Positions 1 through 8,917 are shown, numbered from the stretch's first letter. The stretch: 64,000 nt of DNA from Halodurantibacterium flavum (GCF_042681825.1 NZ_JBHUGH010000007.1:1-64000), one strand, 5' to 3'. A program made the numbers and translations. Notes: generated by a model not told the origin, from the sequence alone.

Positions 1-125
1 AGGCTCACCGTAGCTTCAGACTGTCGCCCAATCCGCCCACGATCGCGTGGAACGGCTGCCCATCATCGCGTGGAATCGCTGCCCATGATCAGCTGGAATG
101 GGCGCCCATCATCCCGTGGAACACG
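1..125. mobile_element. Tandem 23-bp repeats, probable IS21-family terminus
   Basis: Four direct copies of a 20-bp core (GCCCATCATCGCGTGGAATC-like) start at 35, 58, 81 and 104, giving an exact 23-bp period. Multiple terminal repeats of this kind are a hallmark of IS21-family ends, where IstA binds; that link is from family knowledge. No istA/istB is visible, so most of the element would lie left of the window. The reading frame of the neighbouring membrane protein runs into the repeats and stops there, which places the element edge near 110-130. Confidence 0.5.
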
Positions 126-333
126 CAGCGAGCGGCCCATTCGTCGCGACGAGGACGGCCGCGAGGCCGGCAAAGAAGGCGGTTCGACGCCAACCAGAAA
201 CCCTTCCGAGACAGCGAGCGTGTATTTTGAGCCCACGCAAAAACAGCCATGCTGTAAGACCGACAACAATGAGCGACACCGGTGACAGCACATAGCCGAA
301 AGGGTCGTATAGGAATAAGAAGTTCGTGATCAT
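109..333 (-). pseudogene. Truncated inner-membrane protein, C-terminus lost at IS end
   Basis: The start ATG (333-331) overlaps the stop of the upstream acylase gene as ATGA, so this is the last gene of the operon. The 74-residue product has a hydrophobic segment (about residues 13-32, VLSPVSLIVVGLTAWLF) and a second one (about 50-65). The final residues are encoded by the tandem-repeat DNA, so the natural C-terminus is missing. Family not recognised. Confidence 0.55.
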
Positions 334-2267
334 TCGCTCTGGCCCTCGCTCATCCGAGGGTTGTCGGAGGTAGCTGGTGTGAGCCGCGAGATCCCGGAAG
401 CGCCGCCACGGGCCAGTGACAGATCGGTCGACATGGCGAGGTATTCGCCTTGTATCCACGAGGGAAAGAGATTGTCGTAGAATCGAGATAGCGGATGTCC
501 CGACTGTCCGGCGGGCGAGATGTAGTATGATCCCGCTGCTTCCGATATCGACATGACCGCCTGAAAATTGCTTCCGGCACTCACAAGGAATGGACGGTCT
601 TCTACGACACCAAATGATGTTAAGAATTGCGTAAACGGATCGCCGGAAATCGGCGCTTGAAGGGACAGCAGGTTGGTCAGCAACCGACGTGAACTGATCG
701 GCGACCACTGCATGTCCAATCTATGCTCTTCCCCCCAGGTCCACGTCGAGGGATCGCGCCCATATCGATCGAACAGCCAGCCAAGGGCATCATCCAGGGC
801 CACGCGAACCTGCTCCTCGCATGTCTCGCGAGGTGAGGATAGGCGGATGTCACACCAGATCGCGCTACCGCGACGATCGCTGAGTACCGCAAAAAGAAAG
901 TTCGAGTTCGGACGGGTCCAGAGTTGCTCCGCTGTCGGAAACTCGTCCTTCAAAATGCGCTGCTGCAAAGCCCGGACCCAGGTCCAGAACAGCAGAGGTT
1001 CCGGTGAATAGCGATCCATTTCGCCATTCCACGACGCAAGCCTGTCCAGTAGCTCACGACGAAGGTTGTCCGCATCGGTGCCTTCGGTGCTGTCTCTGGA
1101 CTGCACGAACCAAAGCTCTTTCGCCATCAGGGGCAGGAGGGTTCGCGCCACGGAACTTACGGTGTCCCTTTGAACACCGATGGCGCCTTCCGTCGAGAAG
1201 ATCGATTGCCGCGCTTCAAGCTCCGCCAGTCGAATGTCGCGAAAAGACGACGCCCGAACGGCCTCCGCTCTTGGCCATCGGGCAACGGTCTCTCGGTCAA
1301 TGGCCAATGCCTCCATGCCCTTCGGCAACATGTCTGCGGCAACTCCGATGGCATCGGTCGCGTCGGCCGAACGCGCGAACAGCTCCAGCATCGTCAGGAA
1401 ACCTGCCGCCTGCACGGGTGACGGCCCCCTTGGTGCCTCCTCGTCTGGCACGGGAAATGACCGGAAGGCCCAGGCGACGCGCGTATTGCGACCGACAATA
1501 ACGAAAGGTACGCCCGGCATTGTGGCCCCTATGGCCGGCCCTGTCGAAAATTGAAGATCTGCGAGATACCATTCCGAGGGAAGCGACAGGGAACCGCTGG
1601 TATCGGCGGCTAGAATTGGCGTTCCGGTCGCTGTTCGGTCGCCGTCCATCGCCCATGCATCAAGGCGCTGCTCCGGATCAGTCGCAAACAGTTCGGGCAC
1701 TCTCAGGCGATCCGCCGGTATAATGGCACCTGATATACTCGGCATTCCTTCCCGTGCGCTTCCCGGTCGCAGGCCATTCAGGAAAGACCGGGCAATCCTC
1801 AGGCTATCGCCGGGTGTCCAGGCCGCGATCGACCGTTCGTCTGCGATCAGCAGCTCCGGAGAGCCTCTGCCACGCCCGCCTTCTGACACAAGCTCGAGCC
1901 ACGCATTGACGCCCGCGGCATAGGACGCGAGCGCGTCTGAGACCGCTGGCGCAACGGACAATGTCTCATCGGATGGCCACGATGCTTCCGCTTTTCGCCT
2001 TGCCCTTAACAGTTGACCGAGCCTGTCTTGGGCGTGAACGAAGCCGATCGCGAAGTAGACATCTGCAGCGGAAGTTGCGGAGATGTGCGGGACTGCCGAA
2101 GAATCTCGCAGAATGTCGACCGGTCCGCCTAAGCCTGCGACCGTGAAGTCCTCGTCGTAGTCGGGAACGGATGCGCTCAGCAGAAAATAGACCAACCCGG
2201 AACCAACCGATACCGTGATGCAGATTGCCAGAAACCCGTACAGCAATATGTTGAAAAGCCGTCTCAT
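330..2267 (-). CDS. Penicillin acylase family protein, apparently lacking the nucleophile
   Basis: The 645-residue protein has an N-terminal membrane anchor or signal (residues 5-30). Next comes the family's N-terminal signature: a GPVDILRD stretch, VPHI and GFVHAQDRL around residues 48-83. Penicillin/acyl-homoserine-lactone acylases are Ntn hydrolases, cleaved before a serine in a G-S-N-x-W context. Here the matching position reads RLDAWAMDGDR (201-211), so the Ser and Asn are absent although the flanking WA..G and the later PGVPFVIVGRN match. It is also shorter than typical members (700-800 residues). It sits 24 bp after the small membrane ORF. Homology is firm, but I infer it cannot self-process by the usual chemistry. 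Confidence 0.8.
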   Translation of the reverse strand: MRRLFNILLYGFLAICITVSVGSGLVYFLLSASVPDYDEDFTVAGLGGPVDILRDSSAVPHISATSAADVYFAIGFVHAQDRLGQLLRARRKAEASWPSDETLSVAPAVSDALASYAAGVNAWLELVSEGGRGRGSPELLIADERSIAAWTPGDSLRIARSFLNGLRPGSAREGMPSISGAIIPADRLRVPELFATDPEQRLDAWAMDGDRTATGTPILAADTSGSLSLPSEWYLADLQFSTGPAIGATMPGVPFVIVGRNTRVAWAFRSFPVPDEEAPRGPSPVQAAGFLTMLELFARSADATDAIGVAADMLPKGMEALAIDRETVARWPRAEAVRASSFRDIRLAELEARQSIFSTEGAIGVQRDTVSSVARTLLPLMAKELWFVQSRDSTEGTDADNLRRELLDRLASWNGEMDRYSPEPLLFWTWVRALQQRILKDEFPTAEQLWTRPNSNFLFAVLSDRRGSAIWCDIRLSSPRETCEEQVRVALDDALGWLFDRYGRDPSTWTWGEEHRLDMQWSPISSRRLLTNLLSLQAPISGDPFTQFLTSFGVVEDRPFLVSAGSNFQAVMSISEAAGSYYISPAGQSGHPLSRFYDNLFPSWIQGEYLAMSTDLSLARGGASGISRLTPATSDNPRMSEGQSE

Positions 2268-2291
2268 GTCGGTGCTGTTTCGAAACCCTTC

Positions 2292-2459
2292 TTAAAAAAA
2301 GATGCGCAAGAGGACCACCGATATGAAATAGGTGAGAAGACCGAAGGCGATCGCCGAACTCGCCGCATACTGGAGGATATCCAGCCGGTTTCCTTTTCGG
2401 CGTCGCGCCAGATATCCACCCCAGATCGCACCCGCGACAATGCCCGCGATTACCAGCAT
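2292..2459 (-). CDS. Small two-helix membrane protein
   Basis: A 55-residue ORF starts with ATG inside the last codons of lnt (10-bp overlap), which indicates translational coupling. It has a glycine-rich hydrophobic N-terminus (MLVIAGIVAGAIWGGYLARR), a basic loop (RRRKGNR) and a second hydrophobic helix ending in ...LLRIFF. It resembles small inner-membrane proteins without assigned function. Upstream in-frame codons are less likely as starts, because ATG 2459 has the coupled position. Confidence 0.6.
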   Translation of the reverse strand: MLVIAGIVAGAIWGGYLARRRKGNRLDILQYAASSAIAFGLLTYFISVVLLRIFF

Positions 2460-4063
2460 GACTTTTTCTCCGTTCTTGTTCTCTTGTTGCACCGGTGTGT
2501 GCCGACCAGATCTGCAGCCAGTCCCACGGCCCAAGTAGTGAAGATGAGAGCCAGCAGCGCCCAGTCGCCGAAGCGCGCATAGAGGGTTGACGGATGAGCA
2601 GAGGGCAGAGCCGCATCTATGACACCGGTTTCTCCGTTGCCGAGCCGCGCGACGAGGTCACCGTTTGCGTCGATGATCGCGGAGATCCCTGTGTTTGCGG
2701 CCCGGACGATGGGAAGCCCTTCCTCGACAGCGCGCATGCGTGCGGAGGCGAGGTGCTGCTCCGGTCCAATGCTGGTTCCGAACCAAGCATCGTTGGTCGC
2801 ATTGAAAATCCAGTCCGGCCGGAACAGGTCGTCGACCACATGCCCTGGGAAGATGATCTCATAGCAGATCGCCACGGCGACCAGCGGCACACCCGGAAGC
2901 GCAAGCGTTCGCGGGCCCGGTCCGGGCGTAAAATCGCCCAGACCCGCCGTGAGCCGCTCGATGGGCAACCAGCCGCGGAATGGCACATATTCGCCGAAGG
3001 GTACGAGATGGTGTTTCGCGTATCCGGTCAGGATCTCGCCGGTCTCGCCAAAAGCCTGGACCGTGTTGAAATATCGCATGCCATCATCGCTCGGTACACG
3101 GTCCGGCACTCCGGTGAGCAGCACGCTGCCGTCCGGTAACGCAGCGGCAATGCGGGCCCGCGCCTCCGTATCCTCATCGAGGAAACCCGGAAAGGCGGTT
3201 TCCGGCCAGAGAAGCACGTCGAAATCGCCGGGCCGGGTTGAAAGCTCAAGATAGCGCGCGAAGGTCGCCTCGCGGTTCTCGGGAGCCCATTTCTCCTCTT
3301 GTGGAATGTTGCCTTGAACAATGCGCAGGTCGACAGTGGGTGGCTGTTGTGCATCCGACTGGAGGCGAAGCGTGCCGACAGCCCACATCGTCGCTATGCC
3401 GGCCAGCGCCATGAGCGAGATGGTCAATCGTTGCCGCCCGGACGCCATGGCAGCCGCGCCGGGGAGTACCGCAACGAACACGGTGAGAAAGCTTAACCCA
3501 TAGCTTCCGACCCAGGCGGCGGGCTGGCGAAAAGCGGCGTAATCGACCAGAGCGTAGCTGGCGAGGTTCCACGGAAACCCTGTCAGAACGTGACCACGCA
3601 ACCACTCGGCCACGGTCCAGGAGGTCGCGAACAGGAGGCAGGTCAAGAGACTGCCCATGACTCCGCGCCGCGCGATTTCGGCAAAAAGCGCGGCGGCAAT
3701 GGCTGGGAAAATCGCGAGACCTGCGGACAATCCCGCGACCGCCGGGATCGCCATCGTCCCAAACCGCTCGGCCTCGACGTAGAAACTTTCCGCGATCCAC
3801 GAAATCCCGAAACCGAACTGGCCAAGACCAAACGCCCAGCCGACGAGGAAAGCGCGCCCGAAGGAGAGATCGCGAAGACCGACAAACAACGCGGAATAGG
3901 CAACGGGAACAAGCAAGAGAAGCGAGAAAGGCGGGAAAGTCAGAACGGTCAGCGCCCCGGCGACGAAACCAAGCGTCATCCGCGAAAGAAAACGGTGGCG
4001 CAGAGCGATGCGGTTCAGAATTTCCGGCTTCACGACTTGATCGAACGCCGCGCGCTGATCCAT
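2450..4063 (-). CDS. lnt: Apolipoprotein N-acyltransferase
   Basis: It transfers an acyl chain to the N-terminal cysteine of apolipoproteins in the inner membrane, the last step of lipoprotein maturation. The 537-residue protein has about six N-terminal membrane helices, then a carbon-nitrogen hydrolase domain. The Glu-Lys-Cys triad is visible in WPETAFPGF, YAKHHLVPFGEYVP and AICYEIIFP, and the order and length fit the family. Start ATG 4063 lies inside the end of lspA (34-bp overlap); an in-frame extension upstream looks non-native. Finding lnt with lspA in a metal-regulated mobile operon is unusual. Confidence 0.93.
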   Translation of the reverse strand: MDQRAAFDQVVKPEILNRIALRHRFLSRMTLGFVAGALTVLTFPPFSLLLLVPVAYSALFVGLRDLSFGRAFLVGWAFGLGQFGFGISWIAESFYVEAERFGTMAIPAVAGLSAGLAIFPAIAAALFAEIARRGVMGSLLTCLLFATSWTVAEWLRGHVLTGFPWNLASYALVDYAAFRQPAAWVGSYGLSFLTVFVAVLPGAAAMASGRQRLTISLMALAGIATMWAVGTLRLQSDAQQPPTVDLRIVQGNIPQEEKWAPENREATFARYLELSTRPGDFDVLLWPETAFPGFLDEDTEARARIAAALPDGSVLLTGVPDRVPSDDGMRYFNTVQAFGETGEILTGYAKHHLVPFGEYVPFRGWLPIERLTAGLGDFTPGPGPRTLALPGVPLVAVAICYEIIFPGHVVDDLFRPDWIFNATNDAWFGTSIGPEQHLASARMRAVEEGLPIVRAANTGISAIIDANGDLVARLGNGETGVIDAALPSAHPSTLYARFGDWALLALIFTTWAVGLAADLVGTHRCNKRTRTEKKSCW

Positions 4064-4533
4064 GGCGCGGCGAGCAAGAGCCCCACGCCACTGACTACAA
4101 ATACATCGGCCAAGTTGAAGGCAGGCCAATGTGTTGTGCCAATGTAGAAATCGAGAAAGTCTGTTACAGCCCGATACCGCACACGATCGATGACATTGCC
4201 CAGGGCTCCGCCAATGATCGCGCCATAGGCAAGTGTTTCGACCGCATTTTCGGCGCGAAACAGCATAACCCCCAGCCAAACACAGATGGCAAGAGCGAGA
4301 GCGATGAGGCTCCACCACGGCGCGCCGCCCAACATCCCGAAAGTCACGCCGTCATTACGATAAAAGACGAGGTTGAATCCCGGAAACACGGGAATCCCGG
4401 CGCTTAAAGTGACGGCATTCGCAACGACAATGGCTTTGGTGATCTGATCGATCGCGAACGCAGCAAGTGCTGCGAAGACGCCGATCATCGGAGATACCTT
4501 GTTTAGTGACATTGCCTCATCCCAACCAGACAT
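4030..4533 (-). CDS. lspA: Lipoprotein signal peptidase II
   Basis: This aspartic protease of the inner membrane removes signal peptides from prolipoproteins. About 167 residues, four membrane helices. The two catalytic aspartates are in GNVIDRVRYRAVTDF and FNLADVFVVSG, and FYRNDGVTFG matches the conserved NxGxaFg region. Starts at 4533 (ATG) or 4512 (ATG) are both possible; the latter lies 4 nt after the ZIP stop. Accessory lspA copies are known beside lead/zinc resistance genes (pbrC-type), which fits the MerR context here. Confidence 0.92.
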   Translation of the reverse strand: MSGWDEAMSLNKVSPMIGVFAALAAFAIDQITKAIVVANAVTLSAGIPVFPGFNLVFYRNDGVTFGMLGGAPWWSLIALALAICVWLGVMLFRAENAVETLAYGAIIGGALGNVIDRVRYRAVTDFLDFYIGTTHWPAFNLADVFVVSGVGLLLAAPWISARRSIKS

Positions 4534-5299
4534 CAAGGAACAGCATCAGAACGAGCCCGACTGCGAGACCGAGCGTCGCCCTGTTCTGATGGCCGCTGCG
4601 ATGGGTTTCGGGGATGATTTCGTGGCTAATGACGTAGAGCATTGCGCCCGCGGCAAAGGCCAGACCCCATGGAAGCAGCGGTTCCGACAGTGTGATGATG
4701 CCGGCCCCGAGCAAACCGCCAATCGGCTCGACCATGCCCGTCAGCGCCGCGATGCCCCAGGCGCGCAGCTTCGGATATCCCTCGCCCAGCAGAGATACAG
4801 CGACGGCCAATCCTTCGGGCGCATTCTGAAGCCCGATGCCGATGGCGAGCGGCAGACCGCCCTCCATACCTCCGGATCCGAAGCCGACCCCCACGGCAAG
4901 GCCTTCAGGGAAGTTGTGGATCGTGATCGCAATGATGAACAACCAGACCCGCCGCAAAGACGCCGCTTCGGGCCCTTCGCGTCCCGTCTTGAAGTGCTCG
5001 TGCGGCAGCTTTTCGTTCATCAGGGCGACAGCCCCCATGCCCAGAAGAATCGAAACGCATACGATGGCCGCAGGCATCGCGCCGTTTTCGAACATCGGCT
5101 CCGCCGCATCCAATGCCGGGATGATCAGCGAAAAGAAAGAAGCGGCGAGCATCACACCGGCAGCGAAGCCGAGCGACAGATCGCGTGTGGCCCGAGACGG
5201 GATGCGCCCGAACAGCACGGGAACTGCTCCGACTGCTGTGAGCGATCCGGCGGCAAGACTTCCGAGAAAGCCGAGCATTATCGGAGACAAATTTTCCAT
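4517..5299 (-). CDS. ZIP-family divalent metal transporter
   Basis: The 260-residue membrane protein belongs to the ZupT/GufA branch, which imports zinc and other divalent metals across the inner membrane. The metal-site motifs of helices IV and V are present as HNFPEG (about residue 130) and QNAPEG (about 158), and a late helix carries ISHEIIPETH. About eight hydrophobic segments are present. It begins 12 bp after the DUF411 gene and slightly overlaps lspA, so it is mid-operon. The metal is not determinable from sequence. Confidence 0.9.
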   Translation of the reverse strand: MENLSPIMLGFLGSLAAGSLTAVGAVPVLFGRIPSRATRDLSLGFAAGVMLAASFFSLIIPALDAAEPMFENGAMPAAIVCVSILLGMGAVALMNEKLPHEHFKTGREGPEAASLRRVWLFIIAITIHNFPEGLAVGVGFGSGGMEGGLPLAIGIGLQNAPEGLAVAVSLLGEGYPKLRAWGIAALTGMVEPIGGLLGAGIITLSEPLLPWGLAFAAGAMLYVISHEIIPETHRSGHQNRATLGLAVGLVLMLFLDVWLG

Positions 5300-5311
5300 G
5301 GGCGGGCCAGA

Positions 5312-5767
5312 TTATCCTTCGGCGTAGCTCGAAAAGACTTCCGTCGACCCGTCCTTGCGGATGAGGAAGACATCATAGGCCTCGCGGTCGTCTTCTGGCC
5401 CCATGCCGGGCGAGCCATAGGGCATCCCCGGAACAGCGAGGCCGACGGCGTCCGGGCGCTCCTCGAGAAGGCGGCGGATGTCAGCGGCCGGTACATGGCC
5501 CTCGATCACGTAGCCGTCAATGAGCGCGGTGTGGCAGGAGACCATGCGCTGCGGCACGCCGTTGTCTAGCTTGAAGCGCACGAGAAGCCCGCCGAACATG
5601 TCCTGGCCGGTCGGCACAAACCCGTTCTCTTCGAGATGTTTCATCCACGAGAGGCAGCAGCCGCATCCGTTGGTCTTGCGGACGTCGATCGCCGTTGCCT
5701 CTGCGAGGGCCTGGGCCGCTGGGAACAGGGCGAGCGTGATGGCAAGAGCTTGGGTCATGCGTTTCAT
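5312..5767 (-). CDS. DUF411 periplasmic metal-binding protein
   Basis: The 151-residue protein has a cleavable signal peptide (about residues 1-22, ending ALAEA). Conserved DUF411 features are a CGCC motif (NGCGCCLSWM), VSCHTALIDGYVIEGHVP and the tail PGMPYGSPGMG. This family is found with copper and silver resistance genes and is thought to bind metal in the periplasm. It follows the M23 gene by 3 bp. A second DUF411 gene occurs at 24240-24719 in the copper island; the two are divergent paralogues. Confidence 0.9.
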   Translation of the reverse strand: MKRMTQALAITLALFPAAQALAEATAIDVRKTNGCGCCLSWMKHLEENGFVPTGQDMFGGLLVRFKLDNGVPQRMVSCHTALIDGYVIEGHVPAADIRRLLEERPDAVGLAVPGMPYGSPGMGPEDDREAYDVFLIRKDGSTEVFSSYAEG

Positions 5768-5770
5768 GGG

Positions 5771-7144
5771 TCAGAGCCTTTCGGTTGTCGTTTTGGCAAT
5801 CTCGCTGCCGAGGTTTTCATTCAGAAGCGCCCGCGCCTCGGCCAGACGCGAGAGCGCGGCGGTATCATCCGCATCGCTCTCGGCCGCTTCGGCGAGCCGG
5901 TCGTCAGAGAGGGGGTCAGTCGGGCGCCCATCCACGAGCACCTCATAGTGCAGGTTCGGACCTGTCGCCGTGCCAGTCGCGCCGACGCGGCCGATCACGT
6001 CTCCCGCCGCAACGCGTTGGCCTTGTGCCAAGTCTTCCGGCACGGCGCTCAGATGCGCGTAGCGCGTCATGGTGTCGGAGCCGTGCAAGATTTCGACCAC
6101 GCGACCATATCCGCCGCGCCAGCCGATGAAATTGACCCGCCCCGGTGCCGTCGCTTGAACCGGTGTCCCACGTGCCGCTGCAAAATCGACGCCGGTGTGC
6201 ATCCGGACGTTGCCAAAGACCGGATGCGTGCGGCGTCCGAACACCGAGCTGAGGCGCGCGCCCTCGACCGGCTGTGCAAAGACGCGCAGCACCTCGCCAT
6301 CGACGTAGATCGTCGCCTGACCGCTGCCGTCGTCCGGCCATACGATCTCGTAAAGCGAACCGCCGATCTCCAGTGCGGCGAAGGCGAGTTCGGGCTGTCC
6401 GATCCTGTCCTCGCCGACCCGCGCCTCACGCCAGAGAAGCCTTAGTGTTTCGCCGCCGGACATCTCGCGGCGGAAATCCACGGTCCCACCCAGCATCTGC
6501 GCAAGGTCCACGGAAAAACGGGCGGGTATGCCGGCTTCGTCGAGTGCCGCGAAGATCGAGCTGTCGATTACGGCTTCGCCGGCAAGGGTTACGATCTCCG
6601 GATCCGGAGCCACGACCTGTGTGGACAACTGCTCGCCGAAAACCACCTCGATCCGAACCCCGTCCTCGACGGCGAGTGAGACGGTGCGGGGGCTGCCGTC
6701 CATGGTCGAAGCAACAGTGACCGAGTGCCCCGGCCGCAGCCGTCGCAGATCGTATTCCGCGCCAAGCGCGAGGGCAACTTCGGCTCTGTCAGGTGCCGCA
6801 AGTCCAGCTTCGGACAGCAAGAAATCGAGCGTCTCGCCAGCTGCAACGTCGCGCGACCATGTCGACAGCGGTGGCTCGATCGCCCGTACCGGCCTGTCGG
6901 CAACAGCGACCTGCAGAAGGGGCAGCGGGCTGAGATTGTGTGCATCGTCTGCCCATGCCGTCACGGGCAGCGTCACGGGAATGTCAACGTTCTGGGGGAC
7001 TTCAGGACGTTGGGGCATCCAGCTACCTGCCTGGACAAGTTCCGGCGGCACGGGTTCTTTCGACAAAAGATCGAAGATGGCGATAGCCGCACCCGAAACC
7101 GTCCCCGCAATTGCAACACAAGCCGCCAAAGTTCTGAGCCTCAT
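5771..7144 (-). CDS. M23 family (LytM-type) metallopeptidase, secreted or anchored
   Basis: The 457-residue protein has an N-terminal hydrophobic anchor (residues 5-27), a middle LysM-like/OapA-like region and a C-terminal M23 domain. Zinc ligands are visible as HTGVDF (HxxxD) and the final His of GPNLHYEV. In most M23 enzymes that last motif is HxH; here the first His is Asn, which may reduce or abolish activity. Start ATG 7144 overlaps the upstream sco stop as ATGA; a longer in-frame extension upstream is not protein-like. Expected role: cleaving, or regulating cleavage of, peptidoglycan crosslinks. Confidence 0.85.
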   Translation of the reverse strand: MRLRTLAACVAIAGTVSGAAIAIFDLLSKEPVPPELVQAGSWMPQRPEVPQNVDIPVTLPVTAWADDAHNLSPLPLLQVAVADRPVRAIEPPLSTWSRDVAAGETLDFLLSEAGLAAPDRAEVALALGAEYDLRRLRPGHSVTVASTMDGSPRTVSLAVEDGVRIEVVFGEQLSTQVVAPDPEIVTLAGEAVIDSSIFAALDEAGIPARFSVDLAQMLGGTVDFRREMSGGETLRLLWREARVGEDRIGQPELAFAALEIGGSLYEIVWPDDGSGQATIYVDGEVLRVFAQPVEGARLSSVFGRRTHPVFGNVRMHTGVDFAAARGTPVQATAPGRVNFIGWRGGYGRVVEILHGSDTMTRYAHLSAVPEDLAQGQRVAAGDVIGRVGATGTATGPNLHYEVLVDGRPTDPLSDDRLAEAAESDADDTAALSRLAEARALLNENLGSEIAKTTTERL

Positions 7145-7767
7145 GTCGCCCCCTCCGTTTCTTCTTCCAGCGCGCGGCGAATTTTCGGCACCGCGAATTC
7201 TCTGGGTTCGTGATAGTCGATCATGGTGACGAACCGCCCAGAGGCTGCGAACAGGAAGACGCTCGCGGTGTGGTTCATCGTGTAATCGCCGCTTTCCGTC
7301 GGCACCCGCACGTAGGTGGCGCGGAAGCCGTCCGCGACGCGCGCGATCTGCTCTTCCGGTCCCGTCCAGCCGCGGATCGCCGGATGGAAGTAGCCGACAT
7401 ATTCGGCCATCGTTTCGACAGTGTCGCGCTCGGGATCGACCGTGATGAAAACCACGTTCATCTCGTCGGCCTCGTCTCCCAGATCGTCGAGCCATCCCGA
7501 AATGTCCGATAGCGTGGTCGGGCAGACATCGGGACAGTAGGTGAAGCCAAAGAACGCCATCGTCGGTCGCCCGATGAGGGTTTCCGGCCCGACCACGTTG
7601 CCCTCATGATCCGTCAGACGGAAGTCCATCTCGGTCAGGGCCACAGTCAGCTGCCCGACAGGTGCGGGTGCACCGGGTCCGTCGACCCGCCACCAACCGA
7701 CGAAGAGCATCAGGGCGACCGCCCCAACAACGGCCGCGCCGTACCCCAGGATCGCCCGTCGCCGCAT
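7141..7767 (-). CDS. SCO1/SenC family copper-binding thioredoxin-like protein (copy 1)
   Basis: Sco proteins deliver copper to, or reduce thiols of, the CuA centre of cytochrome oxidase. The 208-residue protein has an N-terminal anchor (residues 9-26), the CxxxC copper motif in FTYCPDVCPTTL, and the distal His ligand in MNHTASVFLF. Its start ATG overlaps the stop of the PCuAC gene (TGATG). Pairing with PCuAC and a second Sco (9342-9944) matches the known CuA assembly pathway. Confidence 0.92.
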   Translation of the reverse strand: MRRRAILGYGAAVVGAVALMLFVGWWRVDGPGAPAPVGQLTVALTEMDFRLTDHEGNVVGPETLIGRPTMAFFGFTYCPDVCPTTLSDISGWLDDLGDEADEMNVVFITVDPERDTVETMAEYVGYFHPAIRGWTGPEEQIARVADGFRATYVRVPTESGDYTMNHTASVFLFAASGRFVTMIDYHEPREFAVPKIRRALEEETEGAT

Positions 7768-8234
7768 CAGTCCTCCGGCCCCCGCGCGGCGATGCCGAGG
7801 ATCGGCACCTCGACCGTCACTTCGCCTCCGTCGTCGAAAAGCAGGGTCAGCGGAAAAGTGTCCCCTTCCGTCATTGGTTCTTGCAGCCGCATCAGCATTG
7901 CGTGCAGGCCCCCCGGTTCGAGCGCGATGCTCTCGCCCGGGGCGATCACGATCTCCCCCGCCGGGCTCATGGAGCTCACACCTTCGGCATTGGTCTTCGT
8001 CTCGTGGATTTCGGGCATCATCGCGAGCGGTGTTGTAAGGCCGATCAGCGTCACCGGCTCGTCGCCAGTGTTGCGGATCGTCATGTAAGCGGCCCCGGGA
8101 CGGTTCATCCCGATGGAGGCGCGGGACCACGCGTTCTCGACGACAACATCCTCGGGTCCGGCCAGCGCGGGCACCGAGAGCCCTCCAAGGGTCAAAACCG
8201 CGGCCAGTGTGCCAGTCAAAATATACTTTTTCAT
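7767..8234 (-). CDS. PCu(A)C periplasmic copper chaperone
   Basis: The 155-residue secreted protein has a signal peptide ending PALAG. It carries the family copper-site pattern: Met and His in AMMPEIHETK, a Met in SSMSP, and the C-terminal GGLHAMLM (HxM). PCuAC binds Cu+ in the periplasm and loads CuA sites together with Sco, whose gene follows immediately with overlapping stop/start. The ATG at 8234 directly precedes a good signal sequence. Confidence 0.92.
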   Translation of the reverse strand: MKKYILTGTLAAVLTLGGLSVPALAGPEDVVVENAWSRASIGMNRPGAAYMTIRNTGDEPVTLIGLTTPLAMMPEIHETKTNAEGVSSMSPAGEIVIAPGESIALEPGGLHAMLMRLQEPMTEGDTFPLTLLFDDGGEVTVEVPILGIAARGPED

Positions 8235-8257
8235 CGTTCTGATCCTGCCCTTTCCAT

Positions 8258-8917
8258 TCAGCTTTGCGCGGCAGCGACTTCGGCGGCCACCAGACGACGC
8301 AACTCTGCCTCCCCGAATGGATCGAGCGGCTTGCCGTTCACAAAGAATGTGGGCGTCTGGCGAATTCCCACGGCCTCGACGTCAGCACGATCCTGGTTAA
8401 GGATCGCCACGACACCGGGTGCCAGCATTTGCGTGCGCGCGGCTTCGGCATCGAGTCCGGCCGTGGCGGCGATCTGAAGGATCAGGCCAGGCGCCGGGGC
8501 ACCGTGCGACGCCCATCTCGGCTGTTCCCGCAGAACGGCCTCGAGCACCGGCACGTAAACGTCCTGCATGCGCGCCGCCTCGAGCACGCGGATGGCTTCC
8601 TCGGATGCCGCGCCGTGGAAGGGCGTGTAGCGGATCACGACGCGGACAGCTTCCCCATGCTCGGCCATGATGTCCTTCACGATGGGATGAAAGGCGCGAC
8701 AGGCCTCGCAGGCCGGATCGAAGAATTCGACGATCGTGACGGGCGCATCCGCAGGCCCGAGGATGGGCGAGTAGGGGCGGATCATCGCCTCCGCAAGTTC
8801 CGGAGCAACGGGCTCCGCTTCGGCCACTGGGCCGGGGCGGATTGCAAACCAGGTGGCTCCGCCGAAACCGGCGGCGCCGAGGGCAAGAACGGACAGGATC
8901 AGGCCGCGTCGATTCAT
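8258..8917 (-). CDS. DsbA-family periplasmic thiol oxidoreductase
   Basis: The 219-residue protein has an N-terminal anchor or signal (residues 6-27). Its thioredoxin fold carries an active-site CEAC motif (FFDPACEACRAFHP) and the cis-Pro loop RQTPTFFVNG. It is most like the Com1/BdbD-type DsbA proteins. The upstream dsbB overlaps it by 4 bp, so the pair is likely an oxidase/reoxidase couple. It probably oxidises cysteines in periplasmic partners of this operon (inference). Confidence 0.9.
   Translation of the reverse strand: MNRRGLILSVLALGAAGFGGATWFAIRPGPVAEAEPVAPELAEAMIRPYSPILGPADAPVTIVEFFDPACEACRAFHPIVKDIMAEHGEAVRVVIRYTPFHGAASEEAIRVLEAARMQDVYVPVLEAVLREQPRWASHGAPAPGLILQIAATAGLDAEAARTQMLAPGVVAILNQDRADVEAVGIRQTPTFFVNGKPLDPFGEAELRRLVAAEVAAAQS

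Noticed and set aside
1..125. CRISPR array
   Set aside because: The 23-bp units are directly abutting with no variable spacers, so they are tandem repeats of an IS end.
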